Below are positions 41,644 through 46,907 of a stretch of DNA of 46,907 nucleotides, piece by piece (positions within the stretch are counted from its first letter, which is position 1; each line of letters begins with the position of its first letter). The notes below the pieces were generated by a model. It ran no database searches. It was not told the origin of the DNA and saw only the letters and a program-made list of their open reading frames with translations. The position numbers and the translations under genes are program-made. Source of the DNA: a virus; the IMG/VR virus record IMGVR_UViG_3300024348_000077, positions 1-46,907 of that record; one strand, written 5' to 3'.

Positions 41644-41763
41644 TTACTTTAATTGTGCTGCTGCTCTTTTTATAGCATCAGTCCATTTTTCATTAGGTTT
41701 CCTAATTTTTTTTGCAAGTTTAGCAATATCTGCTACACCTACTTTTTTTGTTGCTTTTGCCAT
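41644..41763 (-). CDS. Very small basic protein (39 residues)
   Basis: MAKATKKVGVADIAKLAKKIRKPN, then EKWTDAIKRAAAQLK and TAA; strongly basic, two amphipathic helices. The pattern KxIRKPxExWxxAxKRAxxxLK resembles small motifs that I have seen in large DNA virus proteins. Possibly a DNA-condensing virion peptide. Six bases from the gene downstream. Confidence 0.55.
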   Translation of the reverse strand: MAKATKKVGVADIAKLAKKIRKPNEKWTDAIKRAAAQLK

Positions 41764-41773
41764 AATTTTATTT

Positions 41774-41884
41774 TTATTTTTGTCCTGTAGCCCAAGCTCC
41801 TGAAGCAACTCTTACGATGATGTAAACACCAACTAAGCTAATTCCGAAACCTACTAAAGCAGGTACTAAATCTTTACTGTTCAT
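41774..41884 (-). CDS. Very small membrane protein (36 residues)
   Basis: MNSKDLVPALVGFGISLVGVYIIV is one membrane segment, followed by RVASGAWATGQK. It is built like the leader peptide of the capsid unit and also follows a promoter-like box after a short leader, so both may be abundant virion membrane peptides. Too short for a family call. Confidence 0.55.
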   Translation of the reverse strand: MNSKDLVPALVGFGISLVGVYIIVRVASGAWATGQK

Positions 41885-41954
41885 ACTATTTGATTTTTAG
41901 TTATAAAATTATAAAATAATTAATTAAAATTAATATTTTTTTATTACATTTTGC

Positions 41955-41962
41955 CAAAATTA
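41955..41962 (-). promoter_or_regulatory. Bacteroidota-type promoter box TAATTTTG
   Basis: On the minus strand TAATTTTG fits TAnnTTTG. Its first bases form the stop codon of the upstream gene (41960-42415). A 70-bp AT-rich leader leads to the ATG at 41884, much like the capsid unit, so a new transcript probably starts here. Confidence 0.4.
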
Positions 41963-42415
41963 TCTTTTTACGCTGTCTGTAGGAGTAAAAGAAGGATATT
42001 GGTTAAAAGCATCATTCCAATAATTTTGCTCACTAAAACCTGTAAAAGCCAATGTAGAAGGGGTTTCAGTCTGTCTAAGCACCTCATGAACCATACCTCT
42101 TTTTGTTATTTCAATCCTATCATACATCCTTTTCCCGTCAGGCAAAAAAGTAAACCCAAATTTAATACCCCAATCAAAATCTATTAAAAACAAAGAATCG
42201 CCTCTTAAAACAAAGCGTTTGCCATTTATTGTTAGGTTTGCAACGCCATTTGCATAATCTATGCTATTTATTACCACTTTTGGATGCCAAATGTTGTTTC
42301 TATAAAAAGAATAAACATTAACAACAGCAAGGGCTGCGGTAGATATTGCTGCAAGTTTTAAAAAGAAACTACTTGTTTTGCCAAATGTTGATTTTACTAT
42401 ATTAGTACCTTCCAT
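41960..42415 (-). CDS. N-terminally anchored membrane protein
   Basis: 151 residues: a membrane segment (~18-35, FLKLAAISTAALAVVNVYSF), then a beta-rich domain (HPKVVINSIDYANGVANLTINGKRFVLRGD... FGFTFLPDGKRMYDRIEI) and a C-terminal tail with LAFTGFSEQNYWNDAF. The beta domain could be a small barrel, but I cannot name it. Directly downstream of the endolysin gene by one base. Confidence 0.65.
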   Translation of the reverse strand: MEGTNIVKSTFGKTSSFFLKLAAISTAALAVVNVYSFYRNNIWHPKVVINSIDYANGVANLTINGKRFVLRGDSLFLIDFDWGIKFGFTFLPDGKRMYDRIEITKRGMVHEVLRQTETPSTLAFTGFSEQNYWNDAFNQYPSFTPTDSVKR

Positions 42416-42416
42416 A

Positions 42417-43013
42417 TTATGCTAATAAATTGTTATATTCTTCAAAATGTTTAATTCTGTCATCTAAGCCTATAATCCCACCATTTACACGCTTTGTTAC
42501 CGCAGTAACTATTTCATGAGAATGTCCCTTATCGCAAATATCCCACAATTTATTCTTATGGAAAAAAAAAGCTGCAGAAGTTAAAGGATATTTTGTAGCT
42601 ACCAAATCAGGGTTTGCCACACAATCTTCTCCAATAAAGTCAGAAAAGGCCTTATAATTGTCCTTACCTGTCAATTGGATATACCCTCTACCTCTAAATT
42701 TGTACCCTTCTCCTGAAGCCTCATCTCCATTACCCATGCGACTTGCGTAGACTTTGTTAGCTATTTTTTCAGGCTTTCTTTCATAAGCAGTAGCTAAAGC
42801 TTGAGTTGGGAAATACTTCTTAAATATCCCCATTAAACCCTTAGCCCCATAGTTTAAGTTTTCGTTAACAAATTTGAAATTGCCACTTTCATGAGCTACT
42901 TGAGACAAAAAGTGAGATAATCTCGTAGAATTGCTAATACCAAACTTCTCCATTACTAATGGAAGCTCGTTTAAAACAGCCTGTGGTAATTTACCATTTA
43001 GTTTTTCTATCAT
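42417..43013 (-). CDS. GH19 endolysin (chitinase-like lysozyme)
   Basis: 198 residues. SHFLSQVAHESGNFKFVNENLNY (~32-54) holds the first catalytic Glu; GEGYKFRGRGYIQLTGKDNY (~103-122) holds the second acidic site and the hallmark RGRGYIQLTG. This is the GH19 family used as phage endolysin to cut peptidoglycan glycan strands. No signal peptide, so release through a holin is expected. Followed by one membrane protein and preceded by spanin- and holin-like genes: a lysis cassette. Confidence 0.9.
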   Translation of the reverse strand: MIEKLNGKLPQAVLNELPLVMEKFGISNSTRLSHFLSQVAHESGNFKFVNENLNYGAKGLMGIFKKYFPTQALATAYERKPEKIANKVYASRMGNGDEASGEGYKFRGRGYIQLTGKDNYKAFSDFIGEDCVANPDLVATKYPLTSAAFFFHKNKLWDICDKGHSHEIVTAVTKRVNGGIIGLDDRIKHFEEYNNLLA

Positions 43014-43016
43014 AAT

Positions 43017-43424
43017 TTATCTTATACTAAAAAATTGAACAACTATTACTGCCATTAAAACTAATTTCTGTGCAAAATCCCAACCATCATCGTGGTATGG
43101 ATATTTAACGGGCATTTTTAGTCGTTCTTCGTATCTATTTTTATATTCATCATATTTTCTAATCAAAGGAGTTAATTCACTATTTAAACTGTCGTACTTG
43201 TTTTTCAATGAATCAACCCTTATTTTTTCTAATTTAACCGAATCTTGCAATAATAAAAGTTTTGTTTTATCATCTGCAAACTTTTTGTTAATACTTTCTC
43301 CTTGTTTCAAGGTCATTAAAACAATAGAATCATTTCCGATTTTTTTAATTATCGGATATTGGGAATAACTTAAATTTGGTAGTAGTATCACTATTAATAT
43401 TATTAAGCTCCTGTTTAAGTTCAT
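43017..43424 (-). CDS. Spanin-like protein (signal peptide, coiled coil, C-terminal hydrophobic segment)
   Basis: 135 residues: a signal-peptide-like start (SLIILIVILLPNLSYSQ), a long coiled coil (~35-105, with KLEKIRVDSLKNKYDSLNSEL and RKYDEYKNRYEERL), and a C-terminal hydrophobic segment (KLVLMAVIVVQFFSIR). It overlaps the lipoprotein gene by 80 bases in another frame, as spanin genes often do, and lies beside the endolysin. Role would be to fuse inner and outer membranes at lysis; the assignment is from architecture. Confidence 0.5.
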   Translation of the reverse strand: MNLNRSLIILIVILLPNLSYSQYPIIKKIGNDSIVLMTLKQGESINKKFADDKTKLLLLQDSVKLEKIRVDSLKNKYDSLNSELTPLIRKYDEYKNRYEERLKMPVKYPYHDDGWDFAQKLVLMAVIVVQFFSIR

Positions 43425-43653
43425 TTATTTCGGTTTTTAATTCTACTATTTTTGCTATAGTATTATCTACAATTTTAGCTTGTTTTTCTTCTGCTGACCT
43501 CTGTGTCTCCGCACTAGCTTGTTGTGTAACAGAAACTTTATTTAATAAGTCCTGAAACTCTCTGTCATCCTGCATATCCTGTGATATTGGCTGTGCATTT
43601 GTTCCTTGACAAGCATATAAAAAAACAATAAATATAAAATATAAGTATTTCAT
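43345..43653 (-). CDS. Outer-membrane lipoprotein, spanin-like
   Basis: 102 residues. MKYLYFIFIVFLYACQ is a lipoprotein signal with the lipobox Cys at residue 15. The mature part is a coiled coil (~45-90; QASAETQRSAEEKQAKIV, IAKIVELKTEINELKQEL). Cys followed by Gln/Gly favours export to the outer membrane. Its last 80 bases also encode the start of the next gene. With it this makes a plausible two-component spanin of a diderm-host phage. Confidence 0.6.
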   Translation of the reverse strand: MKYLYFIFIVFLYACQGTNAQPISQDMQDDREFQDLLNKVSVTQQASAETQRSAEEKQAKIVDNTIAKIVELKTEINELKQELNNINSDTTTKFKLFPISDN

Positions 43654-43979
43654 TACTTAATCTCTTGTATTTTACCTAATTGTTGTAATGTTTTCAACTG
43701 AGTAGCAGATACTGCATTTGAAGAATCACTTCTTCTTAAAGCTTCTTGTACTAAATCAACACGACCTTCTAGCTTTTCTATTCTAACATCATTCTTTTGA
43801 ATAGAACCTTGGAAAGTACTTCTAATGTCAATATAAAGATAGCCAATAGCAATAAGTACAATAAATAATGTACCTACTACAGGGTTTTTGCTAAACTCTT
43901 TAAATGTAACAGGCAATTTTATTGCATCTGTTGCTTTGTCTGTAACTTTTTCAGCTACGCTTTTAACTGCTCTTGCCAT
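43653..43979 (-). CDS. Membrane protein with coiled coil
   Basis: 108 residues: a basic N-terminal helix (VKSVAEKVTDKATDAIKLP), a membrane segment (~36-53, PVVGTLFIVLIAIGYLYIDI), then a coiled coil (KNDVRIEKLEGRVDLVQEALRRS). It overlaps both neighbours by one base. In the lysis cassette it could be a holin partner; no family recognised. Confidence 0.6.
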   Translation of the reverse strand: MARAVKSVAEKVTDKATDAIKLPVTFKEFSKNPVVGTLFIVLIAIGYLYIDIRSTFQGSIQKNDVRIEKLEGRVDLVQEALRRSDSSNAVSATQLKTLQQLGKIQEIK

Positions 43980-44242
43980 TATTCTTCAGTTTTAGGTTCA
44001 TTTTTAGAAAGATTCTTATTACCAAATATTGCTTCAGCTCCTGCAATACCTAAACATCCGAATGTAGTGTACATTAAGCCATTAAATACTATTGGTTCAA
44101 CTATAAACTCTTTTCCAATTGCACCTGTAACCACATCTGTCATCCCATAAACTAACATAGCTATAAAGGACATAAATCCTACTACAGCTTTTGAGTTAAC
44201 ATCGCTTTTGTCAGAGAACATTCTCATTAAAAATTGTTTCAT
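43979..44242 (-). CDS. Holin-like protein
   Basis: 87 residues with two likely membrane segments (SKAVVGFMSFIAMLVYGMTDVV, ~16-37; FNGLMYTTFGCLGIAGAEAIF, ~52-72) and a charged C-terminal tail (NKNLSKNEPKTEE). The SSKAVVGF.SF start of the first segment is what I recall for holins of Bacteroidota phages. Position in front of spanin and endolysin genes supports it. It would permeabilise the inner membrane for the GH19 enzyme. Confidence 0.6.
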   Translation of the reverse strand: MKQFLMRMFSDKSDVNSKAVVGFMSFIAMLVYGMTDVVTGAIGKEFIVEPIVFNGLMYTTFGCLGIAGAEAIFGNKNLSKNEPKTEE

Positions 44243-44287
44243 ATACTATTTATTTATTAATTAAAATTAAGTAATACTATTTAATAT

Positions 44288-44596
44288 TTAATGGTTTTCT
44301 TTTGAATTGTTCTTTGTACCGAAATAATAGCTGAAAATCATAAGTATCAGCGTTTTTATCAGGTCAAAGAGTTCTTTACTTGCAGAATCATCTAATAACT
44401 TAATTCTAAAAGCAATTACCTTATCTACTATAAAGAGAGCTACTAAAGCTGTAAATACAAGTATAATAAACCTTACAAGTACATCTTTAGTATCATTTAT
44501 GAACATTTTGTTTACAAAATAAACTGCAGATATAATGATGGTTAATCCCAACAAAATACCTGTAAGCATAACCCATAAATTAGGATAACTAAACAT
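44288..44596 (-). CDS. Three-TM membrane protein (second holin-like candidate)
   Basis: 102 residues with three hydrophobic segments (~8-28 VMLTGILLGLTIIISAVYFV; ~42-60 FIILVFTALVALFIVDKVI; ~80-95 LIKTLILMIFSYYFGTK) and a short polar tail. Size and topology suit a class-I holin or an antiholin. No diagnostic motif, so the call rests on topology and position. Confidence 0.45.
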   Translation of the reverse strand: MFSYPNLWVMLTGILLGLTIIISAVYFVNKMFINDTKDVLVRFIILVFTALVALFIVDKVIAFRIKLLDDSASKELFDLIKTLILMIFSYYFGTKNNSKENH

Positions 44597-44619
44597 AATA
44601 TTTTATAAATATATATTTT

Positions 44620-44901
44620 TTACCAAAGTAATTTATCAGCATAGAAACCTGCAGTCCCTCTTTCATGTCTGTCAGATTCATGCCTCATCTTGTAAAGTTT
44701 ACGCCTTTTGTCAGCATATTCCTTACCATGTAAAGCTTTAAAAGTTGGATAGTCCCCATACCCTATGGCACCGACACTAACCAACTTCTCGCCTTTTTTA
44801 TTAAACACATCAATCTTTTTTCCCTTTACAGAGGATGGTTTTACTATAACCCCAAGCTTAGAAGCTTGTTCCAAAGTATAGTTCAAAATACGATATGCCA
44901 T
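44620..44901 (-). CDS. DUF5754-like protein shared with large DNA viruses
   Basis: 93 basic residues. AYRILNYTLEQASKLGVIVKPS, KGKKIDVFNKKGEKLVSVGAIGYGDYPT and KRRKLYKMRHESDRH followed by GTAGFYADKLLW match closely the pattern I recall as DUF5754, found in eukaryotic giant viruses and their relatives as well as in phages. The RRKLYKxRHxxDR block suggests nucleic-acid binding. Function is unknown. It shares one base with the coiled-coil gene before it. Confidence 0.7.
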   Translation of the reverse strand: MAYRILNYTLEQASKLGVIVKPSSVKGKKIDVFNKKGEKLVSVGAIGYGDYPTFKALHGKEYADKRRKLYKMRHESDRHERGTAGFYADKLLW

Positions 44902-45431
44902 TATCTTTTATTTTTAAACAAGTTTATTCCTACAAATATACCTGCAACACCTAAAACACCCCATAAAAGCCAATTAGTTCCTTTTTCCTCTTTCTCTTCT
45001 TCTTTTGGAGCAGGAGGAGGTGGGGGAGCTGCAGCTTGTGGAGCAGGTTCTACAATTGGTTCAGGGATTGGGGCAGGTTGTGGAGCAGGAGCAGCTTGTT
45101 GTGCTTTAGCAGCAGATTTAGCCTTTCTACCTTCATCCATTTTCCTAATTCTTTCCTGATAAGAGTCATAGTTATCAGCATAGGTTTGAACTTTTTCAGT
45201 TAAAACACCATCAAAGTTCTCTAATTGCTCTTCTAATTCTTCTGACTCCTGTGCAAGTTTTTCAACTTCTTCTTCATTGTTTTCTATAGCCTCAGCTCCT
45301 CTTAATTCAGCATGTAAGCCAACTAAAGATTGCTCAAGCATTTCAAAGTCCTTAATATTTGAATTAAGTGCTTTTGATAGTTTTCCTTTTACAAGGTTCA
45401 ACTCATTGATTTTTTTTTCAAATTTTCTCAT
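44901..45431 (-). CDS. Coiled-coil, Pro/Ala-rich, C-terminally anchored membrane protein
   Basis: 176 residues: a long helical coiled-coil region (~1-105; KKINELNLVKGKLSKAL, EEEVEKLAQESEELEEQLENF), a Pro/Ala linker (PAPQPAPIPEPIVEPAPQ), a Glu/Lys stretch and a C-terminal membrane segment (NWLLWGVLGVAGIFVGINLFKNKR). Architecture suits a rod that spaces the viral membrane from the capsid or DNA. No family recognised. Confidence 0.65.
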   Translation of the reverse strand: MRKFEKKINELNLVKGKLSKALNSNIKDFEMLEQSLVGLHAELRGAEAIENNEEEVEKLAQESEELEEQLENFDGVLTEKVQTYADNYDSYQERIRKMDEGRKAKSAAKAQQAAPAPQPAPIPEPIVEPAPQAAAPPPPPAPKEEEKEEKGTNWLLWGVLGVAGIFVGINLFKNKR

Positions 45432-45460
45432 TTGTTTATGGTTTTATTGTATTTGTGAAA

Positions 45461-45610
45461 TTAATTAATTTTTTCTAATTTTTGTAATGCTTCATCATAA
45501 GGTGTAACAGTTTCATCAATTTTATTGTTTCTATTGTTTCTATAAACTAACCAACCACCCCATACTAGCACAATAGCTATCGTACCGTATATTAAATTTT
45601 TTTTATTCAT
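45461..45610 (-). CDS. Very small membrane protein (49 residues)
   Basis: MNKKNLIYGTIAIVLVWGGWLVY is the membrane segment, then RNNRNNKIDETVTPYDEALQKL and EKIN before TAA. It fills the gap between a coiled-coil protein and the glucosaminidase in the same direction and has the standard N-anchor design of the window. Confidence 0.6.
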   Translation of the reverse strand: MNKKNLIYGTIAIVLVWGGWLVYRNNRNNKIDETVTPYDEALQKLEKIN

Positions 45611-45627
45611 ATAATTCATTTTTTTAA

Positions 45628-46122
45628 TTATTTACTAATTTTTCCTAATTGTGAAATATCACGAGCTGCTTCAACAAGTGGGTAAATTGAATCTGCATAA
45701 GCTTTTGGGTTATTAGTAGAATACCCTGCTTTTGCTATTTCTAAAAGTTGGTCATAAGGTGTTTTAGCTTGTAAAGCTTTAGCATACCTTGGATTTTTTA
45801 AAACTTGTACATATCCTGCAATACCATCTTCTACTGTAGCAAATTTTGAAAACTTTTGTTTGATATAAACTTTTTTTCCATTTATATACTCAGTAGTATC
45901 TTGTAAAACATACCCAACAACCCCTTTTAAATTTGGGGCATATTTAATCCCTCCAAAGTTATTTGAACCTGCAGGTATTCTTTTACCATAACCACTTTCA
46001 TAAGCTTTTTGGCCAATAGCTACAGAGTAAAATATATCTGTGCCTCTTACGGCGTTAAGTATACCTTGACCATATTCTTTAATGAATTTTTTTGTAGCAT
46101 TATATGTTGCTATTCCGTACAT
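45628..46122 (-). CDS. Glucosaminidase-like peptidoglycan hydrolase
   Basis: 164 residues. FYSVAIGQKAYESGYGKRIPAGSNNFGGIKY (~31-61) has the catalytic Glu in the YESGYG context and the NNFGGIK strand of FlgJ/LytG-type N-acetylglucosaminidases; FSKFATVEDGIAGYVQVLKNPRY follows, as in that family. No signal or membrane segment. Adjacent to a related gene with a membrane anchor, two bases away. Likely a virion enzyme for entry, distinct from the GH19 endolysin. Confidence 0.8.
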   Translation of the reverse strand: MYGIATYNATKKFIKEYGQGILNAVRGTDIFYSVAIGQKAYESGYGKRIPAGSNNFGGIKYAPNLKGVVGYVLQDTTEYINGKKVYIKQKFSKFATVEDGIAGYVQVLKNPRYAKALQAKTPYDQLLEIAKAGYSTNNPKAYADSIYPLVEAARDISQLGKISK

Positions 46123-46124
46123 GA

Positions 46125-46694
46125 TTATTTCTTTTTAATTTTTAAATAATAATATAAACCGCTACCAAATAGTAATAATCCAATAGCAAGAGATATTTTA
46201 TTCTTTTGAACAAATTCGACTATTTTAATTCTAAGCAATTTAGATTTTAAACCTGCAGCGTAGTTTGCTGCTTCTTTTTGACCTGCAGCAGTAGAATAGC
46301 TATAAAAGCCATAATAATTCCTTTTTTTCAATTTTGCTGCAAAATCATCTGCACTATTAGTACTTTTTAATTGGTCAGGAGTAATACCGCCCATAGTTTT
46401 ATTATATAATCTAACTATTTTATCGTTTATAGAATCTTGTATAGTGTTGAATTTAGCATAATAATCCCCATTACATCCACCATTACACCTTCTTTCGTTA
46501 GCAGGAGCAAGTGAGCCTCTAACTGCATTAGGTTGCCCGATGAATTTAATTCCACTAGTATTGTTATTTAGTTTAAATACATTAGAATTATAGTCAGCAC
46601 TTTCAAATCTAGCCTGAGCTGCTATTAATTTAGCTGCTACAGGATTAAATCCTTGCTGAATTGCTGTATCATATATTTGTTGGTCTATACTCAT
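46125..46694 (-). CDS. Membrane-anchored glucosaminidase-like enzyme
   Basis: 189 residues. AAKLIAAQARFESADYNSNVFKLNNNTSGIKF (~20-51) places Glu in the ARFESADY context and has the NNxSGIKF strand of the glucosaminidase family; YAKFNTIQDSINDKIVRLY continues the fold. A C-terminal membrane segment (ISLAIGLLLFGSGLYYYLKIKKK) anchors it, presumably in the viral membrane. A divergent partner of the soluble enzyme just downstream. A Cys pair (RRCNGGCNG) may stabilise the loop. Confidence 0.75.
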   Translation of the reverse strand: MSIDQQIYDTAIQQGFNPVAAKLIAAQARFESADYNSNVFKLNNNTSGIKFIGQPNAVRGSLAPANERRCNGGCNGDYYAKFNTIQDSINDKIVRLYNKTMGGITPDQLKSTNSADDFAAKLKKRNYYGFYSYSTAAGQKEAANYAAGLKSKLLRIKIVEFVQKNKISLAIGLLLFGSGLYYYLKIKKK

Positions 46695-46704
46695 TTATAT
46701 TAGT

Positions 46705-46907
46705 TTATAGTAGGTCATCATCTTGAACATAAGCTGCTTTTACTTTTGTTCCTCCTTTTTTTAACAAAAATTTATTAACTCTTGCAAATCCCCAAGCTTG
46801 TCTTGAGTTAGGTGCTCCACCTGTTATAGTGGGCCTATGAGATGTAGAATAAGCACCCATACCTCTACGCATTACTGCTTTTAATGTACTTGTACTTACT
46901 TTGCTTG
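46705..46907 (-). CDS. C-terminal end of a DUF5824-like protein (cut by window edge)
   Basis: Only the last 66 residues are inside the window; the start lies beyond the right edge. The sequence includes TLKAVMRRGMGAYSTSHRPT, RQAWGFARVNKFLLKKGG and ends VQDDDLL. The combination (R)GMGAYSxSHRP...AWxxARVNxFL...DxDLL is a domain I recall from virion-associated proteins of phages and of eukaryotic large DNA viruses (DUF5824-like). It often closes long structural proteins. The stop lies 10 bases before the next gene. Confidence 0.65.
   Translation of the reverse strand, partial: SKVSTSTLKAVMRRGMGAYSTSHRPTITGGAPNSRQAWGFARVNKFLLKKGGTKVKAAYVQDDDLL

Noticed and set aside
1-46907. Stop-codon reassignment (TAG or TGA read as an amino acid)
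   Set aside because: TAA, TAG and TGA all end plausible genes (for example TAG for the ATPase, TGA in ATGA overlaps), so the standard bacterial code fits.

Overview
The window looks like part of a large, AT-rich, double-stranded DNA virus (or a closely related mobile element) of a Bacteroidota host. Signs of that host are the low GC content, tightly packed genes with A/T-rich leaders and almost no Shine-Dalgarno sequences, TAnnTTTG-type promoter boxes, and Thr-rich and Gly-Thr-Ser-rich surface proteins. I see no terminase, portal, tail tube, sheath or baseplate gene. Instead there is a small beta-rich candidate major capsid protein in its own transcription unit (34515-35213), a FtsK/HerA (A32-like) packaging-type ATPase beside it (35618-36439), and about 30 small proteins with a single membrane segment. 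This is the layout of an internal-membrane, jelly-roll-capsid virus (PRD1/adenovirus-type lineage), but much larger than the known bacterial members (about 10-20 kb). Two domains that I recall from eukaryotic large DNA viruses (DUF5754-like at 44620-44901, DUF5824-like at 46705-46907) add interest. The virus assignment is an inference.

Layout. (1) 1-4827, minus strand: a Thr-rich multidomain adhesin cut by the left edge, a protein whose C-terminal half resembles the candidate major capsid protein, then small membrane and coiled-coil proteins and a cupin. (2) 4900-5739, minus: APS kinase and a DUF6165-like protein. (3) 5810-16068, plus: a modification island with a PAPS sulfotransferase, six 2-oxoglutarate/Fe(II) oxygenase-like proteins, a GT9-like enzyme, a three-module glycosyltransferase with a GT25-like C-terminus, a GT4 enzyme and a TibC/BAHT-like heptosyltransferase. 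(4) 16069-24786, minus: a canonical HxD...H...R hydroxylase directly downstream of three collagen-like fibres that end in S74-type autoproteolytic chaperones, then a 1328-residue Gly-X-Y fibre rich in Thr and Ser. (5) 24793-34420, minus: about 20 small, mostly membrane-anchored proteins, including a LEA14-like protein, an HExxH metallopeptidase and a peptidoglycan-binding protein. (6) 34446-35617: the capsid unit with its promoter and two terminators. (7) 35618-39409, minus: packaging ATPase, a scaffold-like protein, a DnaA-domain-IV-like protein, a PD-(D/E)XK nuclease and a PAP2 phosphatase. (8) 39434-46907, minus: a Pro/Thr-rich spike-like membrane protein, a lysis cassette (holin-like proteins, spanin-like pair, GH19 endolysin), two glucosaminidase-like proteins and a partial gene at the right edge.

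How the genes may work together. APS kinase makes PAPS and the sulfotransferase can use it. Hydroxylases and glycosyltransferases sit next to Thr/Ser-rich and collagen-like fibres, one hydroxylase in the same operon as the fibres. The simplest reading is a virus-encoded pathway that hydroxylates, glycosylates and perhaps sulfates its own surface fibres. A caveat that can be read directly: nearly all collagen prolines are in the X position of Gly-X-Y, not the Y position used by animal prolyl 4-hydroxylases. No gene-free stretch exceeds about 240 bases, and I saw no tRNA, rRNA, CRISPR array or insertion sequence.
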